Assembly: GCF_000003855.2 (NCBI RefSeq)
Contig: NW_003101682.1
Location: forward strand, 311,178 to 375,177
DNA length: 64,000 nucleotides
Source of the DNA: Blastomyces gilchristii SLH14081
Lineage: Eukaryota > Ascomycota > Eurotiomycetes > Onygenales > Ajellomycetaceae
Direction of reading: 5' to 3'
In this document: positions 11,985-22,800 of the stretch, one piece after another
Position numbering within the stretch: the stretch's first letter is position 1
Layout: each line of letters starts with the position of its first letter
Notes under the pieces: model-generated
Seen by the model: the letters and a program-made list of their open reading frames with translations, nothing else
Told to the model about the DNA's origin: nothing
Databases searched by the model: none
Position numbers and translations under genes: made by a program

Positions 11985-12334
11985 GGAGACGGCAAAGGAG
12001 CTCCCGGGAACATGCCATTTGGTATGCCTCAGGTGAACCCGTTTGCATCCACGGGTGCTTGGGCCCGCTGCAGATGCATGGGAAAAGTGTTGCCAAGTGT
12101 GATTCGGGGAGTTAATTACGGAGTGGTTGTTTTCTGGTGAGCTCCACTTAGGGGGGTTCTTTCAAACCTACGATACCGGGTTTACTTCCGTAGTAGCAAT
12201 TATTGCCAGTCAGGAAGCCTTAAATTCGGATCGCAAGATGTTCCAAGTTCCCCCCCACAAAGGGAAGGTCTTTCTCCCTCTGAACTCTTTACTCTGCTCT
12301 GCTATTTACTATCCTGTGCTCAGTCCACCAAACC

Positions 12335-14041
12335 ATGCTGTCGCTTTCCTATCAGGGCATACCCACCTATATTCAGTCAATTATCTCACCCGTTGTTAGC
12401 GCCCTCTTTCCCCACGGTTTATTCCAACGGCAACCTCTTACCATGCCCAGCAACGAAGGATCTGTAGGCTCGTCCAGCACCACAATTCCGAAAAGAGTCC
12501 TTGTGATAGGCGGTTCATATTCTGGGCTTGCCGCAGCTCTGAACCTGTTGGACCTGTGCCAAGGTCGAGATTGTCGATTTGCTGGCGCCTCTAACACCGA
12601 GGCTGTTCAGCCCGCAGAAACAAGAGAGAAAGTCCCAGTACAGATAACCATCGTGGATGAAAGAGATGGTTACTGTAAGTCGACTGGCAGTCCCCGCCAA
12701 TCAATGCATGTGAAACTGAAAACTAACAAAACGGAAATCGTTCACAAAAGTCCATCTTATTGGGACTCCACGCGCCTTCGCATCGGAAGAGTATGCTTCA
12801 TTCTCCTGGAGAAAGTTCGCCGACATTCCCGCCCTGCAGACACCAGCCATAAAATTCATACAGGGAAGCGTTACTGGCGTGGACTGTGAGCGAAAGATCT
12901 CTACGATCAAGGAGGCCGGCACCAACAAGGAAATCACCCAAAAGTATGACTACTTAGTTGCAAGCTCTGGGTTGAGACGAACTTGGCCGAGTGCGCCAGA
13001 ATCCCGGAATAAGGATGACTATTTCAGGGAGGTAGAGGGACATATTGCGAAAACAAAGCTGGCCCAAGAGTCCGTCGTTGTCATCGGTGGTGGTGAGTTC
13101 CCCAATCCAATGAGATACACAGTGTTGGTATGTCTAATGAGGCATCACACATTAACTGGGGGAATAATTTCTACAGGAGCCGTCGGCATCGAAATAGCAA
13201 GCGAGTTGAAAGAGATGCATCCAAACCTAAAGGTCATCCTAATCCACTCAAGGGACAAGCTTCTGTCATCGGAGCCTCTTCCTGACGAATTCCGTGATCG
13301 GGCCCTCGAGCTACTCCATGATACTGGCGTCGAAACGATCATGGGCTCACGGGTAATCGACACAACCCAGGCTCAGCTAAACGGGAACATAACCCCAAGC
13401 TACACACTCACATTAGCAAACGGACGTACGGTAAAGGCAGGATACGTGATCAATGCCATATCGAAATACAGCCCAACAACCACATATCTGCCCAGCTCTG
13501 TGCTTGACAAAGAAGGCTATGTGAAAGTCAATCCAACGTAAGGAGCATCTCCCCACACAACTACGTGGACAACATAGGAGTTCATATCGCAACTAACATA
13601 ATACCGATAGTCTAAACTTCATCGACGAAGTTCCTAATGCTCAATACCACTTCGCAGCGGGGGATCTGGCCCTGTTGTCTGGTATCAAAAGAGCCGGGCG
13701 GGCAATGTATCACGGGCACTACGCCGGGATGAACATTTACCAGCGGATGCTAAACGAACGATTCGGGACGCCGCCGAAATTTTCCGAAGTGGCACACTTG
13801 CCGCCGTCCATGGCGATAGCTGTGGGGAAGAATACTGTCGCCTGCGGCCCCGAAGGCGTGGTGTCAGGAGAGGAAATCGCGAAAGTTTATTTTGAAGATG
13901 ACTTAGGATTTGGGAGTATGTCTTCGCCTCTCTTCTGTTTGCTGCGGATCGTGTCTACATATACGAGTGGTTTACTAATATTATAACAATAAATTAGTTT
14001 GCTGGAATTACCTAAAGCTCGGAGAGGCGGCGGAGTCTTGA
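12335..14041 (+). CDS. AIF/AMID-like FAD-dependent NAD(P)H oxidoreductase (cluster oxidoreductase)
   Basis: Five exons (12335-12674, 12751-13092, 13177-13537, 13611-13915, 13998-14041) splice cleanly to 463 aa. A Rossmann FAD motif (VLVIGGSYSGLAAALNLL) begins near residue 52 and a second dinucleotide motif (VVVIGGGAVGIEIASEL) lies mid-protein. A late motif, YHFAAGDLALLSG, fits the FAD-binding C-terminal part. The last exon restores the family-like end ICWNYLKLG. The fold is that of apoptosis-inducing-factor-2/pyridine nucleotide-disulphide oxidoreductases. It lies beside the ABC and NRPS genes and has three upstream GATA-type sites, which suggests co-regulation by iron. A homologous oxidoreductase (OXR1) is, as I recall, part of the Histoplasma siderophore cluster. 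Reduction of ferric siderophore or redox tailoring are both guesses. A second Met at residue 37 is an alternative start. Confidence 0.85.
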
Positions 14042-14480
14042 CGTTTGCGTTTATTCATGGGATGACTTAGGCTTGCTCTCTAGGCCCTATGGTGTTTTGG
14101 CGTCCAGGCGAGATATAATGATAGTCAGGGTATAGGTTTCATTATGTGAAGGGCTACATTTTATGGGATAATCAACGGGTCAATTAGAAATTGAATATAT
14201 CAGTTTATGGTAAATAATTTTCTCTTTTCGTATCTTGGTGCTTCAAGAAATGTTTCCTGTTCTAGAAGTAGATATGTAGTTACGTTTGGAGATTTATTTT
14301 TGCCAATATAGGCATAGAATTTAATAATAAAGTAGTGTATAAAGGAGTATCTAGTAGCATTATTATTATAAAAGTTGTATCTGAAATTGTAACGAAATCG
14401 CCGTAGAACAAACTCTATGTTCGATGCAAAACGCGAAAAAGCTCAGTAATAAATCAACAGGTTAAAACTTTCGCCCAATA
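14042..14480. other. Convergent 3' intergenic region
   Basis: AT-rich sequence between the ends of the oxidoreductase (+) and ABC transporter (-) genes. It should contain both 3' UTRs and polyadenylation signals. Nothing else seen. Confidence 0.5.
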
Positions 14481-17400
14481 TTACTCAAAGGCTTGATGCA
14501 ATGCATTTATTTTATAGCTTTCGCTGCGCTCTGCTAACTCCGTATGTGTGCCTTGATCAGTGCATCTTCCATCCTCGATAAGGAAGATGACATCTGCTTT
14601 CCGAATCGTATAAAGCCTATGCGCGATGGCAATCACAGTCATGCCTTTGGTGGCTTTCTCTAAGCCGGCTTGGAGAAGCTGTTCAGATTCCGCATCAAGG
14701 GCACTCGTCGATTCGTCGAGTAGAAGGAGCTGAGGCTTCCGGACAAGAGCGCGGGCAATTGCGAGCCGCTGTTTCTGTCCACCTGAAAGCTGGTTTCCAC
14801 CGGGTCCGCAGTTCGTGTCATACCCTTCCGGCAGACTAACAATGGTGTCGTGGATATTTGCCAACCGGCAGGCTTCTTCGATTTCTGCGTCTGTTGGCTC
14901 GTGACCAGGACGGGCTCCAAGCGCAATATTGAACCGGATGGTGCCTTCGAAAAGGACACTATCCTGTGGGACAAGGGCGATGTTATCGCGGAAAGATACA
15001 CCCTCGCGGCTTGAGATATCCTGGCCATCAATGTGAACACTGCCCGAGTTTGGTGTATATAACCTCTCGATGAGTGATATGATCGTCGATTTGCCGGCGC
15101 CGCTTGGGCCAACTAGCGCGGCAAACTGGCCTGGTTTGATACGGATATTGAGCCCATGAAGAACCGGAACCTCTTGACGTGCTGGGTAGGAGAACTTCAC
15201 GTTGTTGAGAGAAACACTGATCCCTCCATGGGCTGAATCGGGGCGATTCTCTTTTGAATCAGGGCTCGCTTCGAGGTCATTGAGGCCCCGCTCCAGCGGT
15301 TGAATCGGCCCAGAGAGTTTCTTGGTCGATCCAAGGTCAAGGAGGTTCATAATCCGAGCAAGCGCGGTGAACGCGCGTGTCACGTCGGGAGCAAGCGTGA
15401 ACATCTGGCCCCAAAGCTGTGCGCTGACCAGGAGAGCCATGAGCACAATAAAGAACTGTTTCTGCGAGTATTCCCCGGCAATAATTCTCCTTGCGCCCCA
15501 CCAGTAGGCAAGTGCATATAGGAAATTGCTCAGGCCGTACGCGATCGCCAGCCAAAGGTTGGCATAGGCGCTCTGTTGTGCAATTTCCTTGGTCGGCCCT
15601 TTCAGTGAGCGTCGATAGGTTCTCAAAATCTCATGTTCTAGGGAAAGAGAAGAAATAGTCTTGATCGAGTTGACGGCTTCAACTGTGATCCCGAGAGACT
15701 TCTCAAAGGCCTTTGAATGGCGTTCTTGGAAGCGTGCCATCGTCATCACTCGCATAACACCCGCACCCAGCATCAGAGGCACAACGGCCAGACAAACCAA
15801 CGCAATCTTCCATGCAATCGCGTGGGATAATGCAATTGCTGCGACCACATTCACCAGTATAGCAATAATGGTACCTACTACGGACCCAGTGAGGCCGGAC
15901 AGAGCATTACCATCCTGGGTGATGACCGAAAGTAAGAGAGTAGGACTTCTTCCATCTGACTGATGCCATTGCAAGTCCTGCTCCATGAGAGCCCTGAACG
16001 AGAGAACTCGAACTTTGTAGGTAATCTTTTCGGCCACCCAGCCGAATGCTGACCAGCTTCCCAGATTAGCGAAAAATTCGATGATAGCGAGGATGAAAAA
16101 CATCAATCCGTAAAATCTGCCAGCAGACCTGATGGAATCTGCAGTTTCGCATGGACTCAGCGCGCCAATCGTGTTGCCGAAGATAATTGCAGAGGCGGAA
16201 TATGTGCCTCCAACTACGAAAGCACAAGTCAATGCTACGAGAAGGAAGAGGATTTGCGGCCGGAACATTGGACCCAAGGCCTTCAGGGTTGACCATATCG
16301 ATCGCTTCGCATTAATATCGCCGCAACTACCTTCATCCATCTGCGTGGATGTCTCCAAAGAGCGTTTTTCGTCAAGACTAGCTTCGCCGATATGTGGACT
16401 ATCGCCAGCTTTCTCGGTCATGTTGTCCAATGAATCTTTTGCTACCGACGAGTCACTCGAGATATCCTCCTCTTCTTCCGGACGAACATTGAGATTCTGT
16501 AGACGCACTAGACCAGCGTATGCGCCATCTCTTGCTATCAGTTCTGAATGAGTTCCCTGCTCAACAACTTTTCCTTGGTTCATAACGATAATATTATCGG
16601 CGTTCTTGATTGTGGAGAGACGATGAGCAATTGATATTAACGTCCTCCCGCTCATTACTCTCTCAATTGCAGACTGGACGCGTTGTTGACTGGTAGAATC
16701 TAGAGCGGCGGTCGCTTCATCGAGAATCAGAAGTTTCGGTTCTTTAACCAAAGCTCGAGCAATGGAAATTCTTTGCTTCTGGCCTCCAGATATCAAACTA
16801 CCACTCGAGCCGACTAGAGTGCCATAGCCATCCTTTAGACGGCGGATAAAAACACTCGCGTCAGCGAGATATGCCGCCTTTTCCACCAGTTCTATGATTT
16901 CGACAATATCTGGCCCACGAATCTCTGCTTCTTTTGCCAGATCCTGTCCATTCCTAACGGCGGCTGCAAGATCGGAAAGCTTGTTTCCAAGCAAGGCCGA
17001 TGTCAAGTGAGAGTGGGTTGGGGAATTTATTAGCCCTAAAGCAATATTCTCAAGGATGGACCTGTCGAGTAACGATGGCTCTTGTTGGACAAGGCTGAGG
17101 TTGCTTCGTAAGAATCGAACGTTCAGATCTTGGATGTTGTGTCCGTCAAAAGATACTTCTCCGCTTGCTGGATCATATAGGCGTGTTATTAGGCCTGCAA
17201 CAGTGGATTTCCCGCTCCCGGATAGACCAACGATTGCAGTGTGCTGTCCAGCTGCACAAGATATCGAGACATCCTGTAGTACAGGTTTGTCTGGCCGGGA
17301 TGGAAAGGCAAAGGAAACATTTTTCAGCTCAATATTACCCGAAGCGCTAGGGAGAGACCTCCCGACGCCTTCGGCTGTGCCATCTATTTTCGGTTGTCGG

Positions 17401-18606
17401 TTGATATCGGCTTCTAATTTTTCGAAGGTAACTCCTGCAGCATCAAAGACTTGAACAAAAGGAGCGACCTGGCTAAGGATCAAAGTAGCTGTTAAAAAGT
17501 TAAGTTAGCATGGAGGATGCTGGGTGTTGGATACTGGATACACGAATGCGAATATCTCACCATCAACCAATAAGAAAATCACTGTGTATGTAGTCCCGAC
17601 TGTTGATCCGGGAGTACCAGAGGCAACCGCATCCGCGATCGTTCTAGAGCCTTGCCAGAACGCCAGGGCATTTGCGGAGAACGCGATAAAATACAGCAAT
17701 CCTGACTGAGTGGCAACAGAAAGTGCCTTCCTAATTCCAGCTGCCTTTGCATCTCCCAGCAGACCAGCGAATTTTGATTCCAGCTTTGCGTTTGCGGAGA
17801 AAGCATGCACAACTGTTGCGTTCGACAGTGATTCCATCGCAACAGAGGATGCCGCAGCAACGTTCTTCAACATGGCTGCTGCATACTTCTGAGTATAGTA
17901 GCCGCCAACGAGTGACATGAGCAGATAGGCTGGTGTCAAAGACACTAATTCTCCACCTAGCTTGGGATCTTTGATGAAAGCGATGATATAAGCTGTGATG
18001 AAAAATGACACGCTATTGAGGACAACGCCGACCTTCTCAGAGGTCCCTTGTTGAATCGTCGTTATGTCACCAGTGAGCCGGGAGGCGGCTTCTCCCGCTG
18101 GCATATCGTCGAAGAATGAGACATCCTGTCGTAATAAGCTTTTGAAATACCGCTCGCGAAGCCGTTGGGCCAGACGTTCACCGAACAAGTTCCACGAAGC
18201 GACATAGATATACACCAAGGCAAAGTAGGCTATTCCAATATAGACGACTTTGAGGACCTTTTCATTGACTTCTGCTTGAATCGCCGCGCCGAATTGAGAA
18301 TCCACGCTACAGGACGCAGAATTCAGATTGTCAACCAATTGGCCGAATAGAATGCCCATAAGAGGGAATGGCACGCCTGATGCAATCGCGGCTAGCAGGC
18401 CGACTATAAGGAGAGTGAGGTCAACTTTCGTCGGCTCCGCATAAACCAGAAGGCGGACATATCTAGTCGCCCTTCTAATAAACTGTGTAGTCACCTCAAT
18501 AGTTAGCCACGCGCTCGACAGATGTCGTTGAGAAGGCTATTCTTACCTTTCGACCTTTCGCAGTCTCAGAATCGCCAGCAGCTACTTTTTCTGATGCTTC
18601 AGCCAT
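14481..18606 (-). CDS. ABC transporter, full-size MDR (ABCB) type, siderophore-cluster member
   Basis: Three exons (18606-18547, 18482-17561, 17488-14481) encode 1329 aa with the TMD-NBD-TMD-NBD layout. NBD1 has Walker A GLSGSGKST, signature ISGGQKQR and Walker B LLILDEATAALD. NBD2 has GPSGAGKST, LSGGQKQR and LLLLDESTSALD. Both ATP sites look intact, and six hydrophobic helices precede each NBD. The short first exon starts at ATG 18606 (MAEASEKVAAGD). Its acceptor could be at 18483 or 12 nt earlier in the transcript, adding VTTQ. The gene is divergent from the NRPS, and the 1.2-kb shared promoter carries three GATA-type sites. An ABCB-type transporter sits next to sidD in Aspergillus fumigatus as well. 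It probably exports siderophore or its precursors, or recycles degradation products; the direction is not shown by sequence. Confidence 0.93.
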
Positions 18607-18893
18607 GTCTGCGTTTAGGGGCAAGAGAACTAAGTCCTTTGCCTAGCTACCGTGATTTACAAGGTGATGGATATTTTTTCCGCAAGCATAACACTAGCAA
18701 AGAAATGATTCATGGCGAGAACAGAACTTACTTCTTGGTAGAGCTTGATGTCATACCAAGATGAGTGAACTTGACTGCTCTGAAGACTTCCTCTCATTTC
18801 TTTATTTTCACTTTTTGTGGGTCAATTGCGCCAACACTCAAGGGGGGCTGAGTTAGCCTGTTGAATGGACCATTGGTATCTGCAAAACGGATC

Positions 18894-18902
18894 TTATCAG
18901 AT
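18894..18902 (-). promoter_or_regulatory. Sre1/SreA-type GATA site (ATCTGATAA on minus)
   Basis: TTATCAGAT on the plus strand, about 290 bp upstream of the ABC transporter start and within the divergent promoter. Confidence 0.65.
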
Positions 18903-19056
18903 TCGTATCACGCTAGTAAACACCTGTATGCCAAAATACGGCCGGCGGGAGAGAAGGAAACGCCGAAACGGCGAATACATCAATACATCCTCACGTTTTG
19001 TTGTTACACTATGCAAATGTTGATACCGCGTGTAACAACGGACCCACATAGGAAGG

Positions 19057-19065
19057 ATCAGATAA
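19057..19065 (+). promoter_or_regulatory. Sre1/SreA-type GATA site ATCAGATAA
   Basis: Exact match in the context GGATCAGATAAGTTTA, nearly the same as the 11914 site (GGATCAGATAAGTTTA). The shared flank may mean a common ancestor or an extended recognition motif. Confidence 0.7.
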
Positions 19066-19099
19066 GTTTAATACGCCCGGTACCGGAGATTGATTCATC

Positions 19100-19108
19100 T
19101 TATCAGAT
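19100..19108 (-). promoter_or_regulatory. Sre1/SreA-type GATA site (ATCTGATAA on minus)
   Basis: TTATCAGAT on plus, 35 bp from the 19057 site and in opposite orientation, giving an inverted pair typical of strong GATA-factor targets. Confidence 0.7.
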
Positions 19109-19650
19109 CAAATGATGTCTGCCAATCGCGGGCCAGGCAATGTCGCACTGGCCTGCCCCATAGCCCATAGACCATATCCACAATAGTATTACCTGCGTAG
19201 TGGCTTCTCGTTACTCAAATTTGTGGAGCTCTATGCTGATCGTGTTAGAAAACAACCCGCGAATTACAAGAAATAATAGAAGTTTTCCCTGGTAGGACTG
19301 TGGGCCTGTGGAGGCCTGTGGAGGCCTGTGGCATAATCGCTCACGCGCGATTAGAATTTTTTTCTTTTCTGTATGTAATTATAGTTCTTACAAGTCGTTA
19401 TCATGCCTTACGAGACGGTTTGCAAAATGGCTCTTACAGGAGTTTAAAAACAGCCGTGCCAAGGATCACCAAACAAAACGTGGCGGAGCCCTGCTGTAAG
19501 TTTCTACTATTTCCTGACAGAACGATATGACCCATTCGATCTCTGCACCTAGGGATGCTCCTGTGGTGATGGCACAGAGGGGAGGAAGACTGAGCTGCAG
19601 CTTACGCGGAGCTATATTGACATTTGCGGGAAAAGACGAGAAAGGAAAAG

Positions 19651-19658
19651 TATAAAAT
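19651..19658 (+). promoter_or_regulatory. TATA-like box for the NRPS gene
   Basis: TATAAAAT, about 150 bp upstream of the NRPS ATG at 19805 on the same strand. Spacing is plausible for a short 5' UTR. Confidence 0.35.
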
Positions 19659-19804
19659 TCACCCGCCGCAAACACTATTGGATCCGAAATGAAATACTCC
19701 CTTTAGAAATACCTGTCTATAGCTTGCGAGGGGATATATCTCGCCTCATGAAAGTAGCCCAGAAGACGACTCGCCATTGATCTCACAAATATTCTAACTG
19801 CATC

Positions 19805-22800
19805 ATGAGTGAGCACTTAAATATTTGCGAAGGCGACAAGGTCAGCAATCATGCTCAATTGAATCGCTCTGCAAACGGCGGGGCAGATGGGGTTTCTACT
19901 GAGCATCCTCTCCTATTTCTCAACGGTTTTGAGGATCAGCTTGATCTCTTAGTTTTGGCATGGATTTTGCTCTTGTACCGTGGGAGCGGCCTCAGTGAAG
20001 ATGGAGAATTCTCATGGAGTCTGAAGGCAACATCGATAGACAACCATTCGATTTTGGAAGCAGGGTTCTCAGGGAACGTCAATGAAATAGTATCGGCAGA
20101 GAGCGATCCCATCACAAAAGCACTCAACTCCATTCGCGCAAGACGGACCTCTACTTCTAGCAGTGCACATACGCCACTAGCAGATTACTCAATATCTTTC
20201 ACGAACGCCGCTCGAACCTTGAGCGGTAGTACTGACGTAAGTTTCTTTAAATTTGACTCTGCCATTGATTCTCTCGGCTAAATCCAGTATGCAGGCGCCA
20301 TTTTGCATAGAAATATTAGCATTGAACCCTACTTTGTTGATCAAACAACATGGACAGCATTCCACCCTATCCTCGCATGCTATCCGCGTTCAATGTTCTG
20401 GATTCATGGATATTCTCAACGCGATCCTCAAAAACCCGGATCAGGCAATTTCGCAAGCGATGCAGATTGGGGATCTTGAACTGCAACAACTATGGAAATG
20501 GAATGCCTCAGTGCCCCAAACAATTGATGATTGCATCCATGATATTTTTATGAAAAATGCGCGAAGGCATCCTAATCGTCAGGCGGTTGTCTCCTGGGAT
20601 GGCGAGTTGTCTTATGGGGAGGTTGACCGGTTTTCGACGCTGCTAGCAATTCATCTCATTGAGTTGGGTGTTAAAATTGGGAAAGCTGTGCCACTTTGTT
20701 TCGAAAAGTCAAAGTGGACAGTAGTGGCAGTCCTCGCCATTATGAAGTCCGGGGGTACATTAGTTCTCACAGACCCGAGCCAACCTGAGGCCCGATTGCA
20801 GACCATAGCTACGGAAGTGGGTGCAGATCTGATGTTGACTTCGAAACAGCAAGAGGAGTTGGGACATAAGATTCTACCTCATGGAGTCGTGTTCGCTGTT
20901 AGCCACGATTTTTTCTCACAGAGACAACCGATCTCGTTGCCGTCTTCCGCCTTACCCTCCGTTCCCGGGTCATCTCCACTGTATATCATATTCACGTCAG
21001 GAAGTACAGGCAAGCCAAAGGGGGTGGTAATATCACACACGAACTATACCAGCGGTGCGTTGCCGAGAGCAAAAGCTGTAGGCTATGGCCCACACTCACG
21101 GGTGCTCGACTTTCCTTCATACGCGTTCGATGTCAGTATTGATTGCATGCTATGTACTCTCGCCCAAGGAGGGTGTGTCTGCGTACCATCCGAAGACGAC
21201 CGGGTGAACAATCTCAGTGGAGCAATAAGAAATATGAAAGTCAACATGGCTCATATGACGCCGTCAGTTGCAAGGGTTCTCGAAGAAGATATTTTACCGT
21301 CCCTTGAGGTTCTTGGTCTTGGGGGGGAATCCGTTTCCATTCAAGATGCGGCAAAATGGGGAAAGTTAACAAAAATCATCATCGCTTATGGGCCTTCAGA
21401 GTGCACGGTTGGTTGCACAATTAACAATAACATTGCCCTCGATCGATCATATACTAGCATCGGCAAGGGTGTGGGTGGTGTTACATGGGTGGTCGATCCC
21501 GCCGACCATAATCGCCTGATGCCGATCGGAAGTATTGGTGAACTTATTATGGAGGGTCCGATTGTTGGACAGGGTTATCTTAACGACCCCGAAAGAACTG
21601 CGTCTGTTTTCATTGAAGACCCTACGTGGCTGCTTTCCGGTTGTAAGGGTTTCCCTGGAAGACATGGACGCTTCTATAAAACGGGAGATCTTGTCAAATA
21701 TGACCCAGATGGCTCTGGCTCAATAATTTTTGTGGGTCGAGGTGACCAGCAAGTGAAGCTCAGAGGGCAGCGAGTAGAGCTAGGAGAGGTCGAACATCAT
21801 TTACGAACAAGGCTGCCCGCTGGGACTGTTGTTGCTGCGGAAGTCATCACACCAGGAGGAAAAGGAGGTGAGCCAACCCTGGCTGCTTTTATCGCAGAGG
21901 AAAACTCGTCGCCGAGATCCCAGACCAATGGAGAAATAGCAACCTTCTCCGAACAGCTCCGCCAGGTCCTAGAGGTGATGGATAAGGAACTTGGAGCTGC
22001 CCTTCCCCGGTATATGGTGCCAGCAGCATATATCCCTCTATTTGAGATGCCGTTGTTAGTGTCGTGTAAAACAGATCGAAAGAAGCTGCGCAGCATTGGG
22101 TCCACCATGTCAAGAAAGGAGCTCATTAGGCTTAAAGCATCTTCATCACAAAAGAAAAAGCCGCAGTCAGAGATGGAACGAAAGTTAGAATATCTTTGGA
22201 AAGGTTTATTCGGTGCTGAAGCGGAGATCGACGTGCAGAGCAATTTTTTCGACTTAGGGGGCGATTCACTCATGGCCATGAAGCTGGTGGCCAGTGCACG
22301 TGCAGTCAACCTTCTCACCAGTGTAGCTGATATATTTCGGTACCCAACCCTATCAGACATGGCTCTGACCCTGACGCATGTTGATGCCGAAGCACAAAGC
22401 GAAGTACCGCCATTTTCACTCATCAACGCAGACTGGAAAGAGGAGGATGCGCGTATCCAAACGGCCGCACTCTGCGGAGTCGACGCCACATCAGTCATCG
22501 ATGTCTACCCCTGTACACCACTGCAGGAAGGGTTGATGGCCCTTTCTGCCAAAATCAGCGAGGCATATGTTGCGCAGAGAGTTGTCGAGCTAGCAGATCT
22601 CCAAACCGCACAACGGCTCCAAAACGCATTTGAAACTGCGGTTGTTGACTCCCCTATATTACGCACACGAATAGTTCAAGTTCCCCGCCATGGTCTCATG
22701 CAGGTTGTTTTGAGAGATGGGATCTCATGGCGCTCAGGTGCGGACCTAGAGGAGTACCTGGTTAGAGACCGGAACGAATCAATGGGATTGGGCACACCAC

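Larger units (their letters stand above)
10557..12334. other. Long 5' region of the FAD oxidoreductase gene with three GATA-type sites
   Basis: No convincing gene. A 31-nt A run at 11525-11555 is followed by an AAATA-type repeat to about 11616. The distal third (11690-11990) carries three exact ATC(A/T)GATAA sites listed separately, 360-640 bp ahead of the ATG at 12335. A short open stretch at 10961-11152 lacks an ATG start and family resemblance and is not called. Confidence 0.5.
18607..19804. promoter_or_regulatory. Divergent ABC/NRPS promoter region
   Basis: About 1.2 kb between two divergent start codons with no supported ORF. It contains three exact GATA-type sites (18894, 19057, 19100), a short GGCCTGTGGA-type direct repeat near 19308-19330 and a TATA-like box ahead of the NRPS gene. 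The layout suits co-regulation of synthesis and transport. Confidence 0.65.

Noticed and set aside
12127..12399. ORF overlapping the start of the FAD oxidoreductase
   Set aside because: Different frame, no recognisable domain; it lies in the likely 5' UTR.
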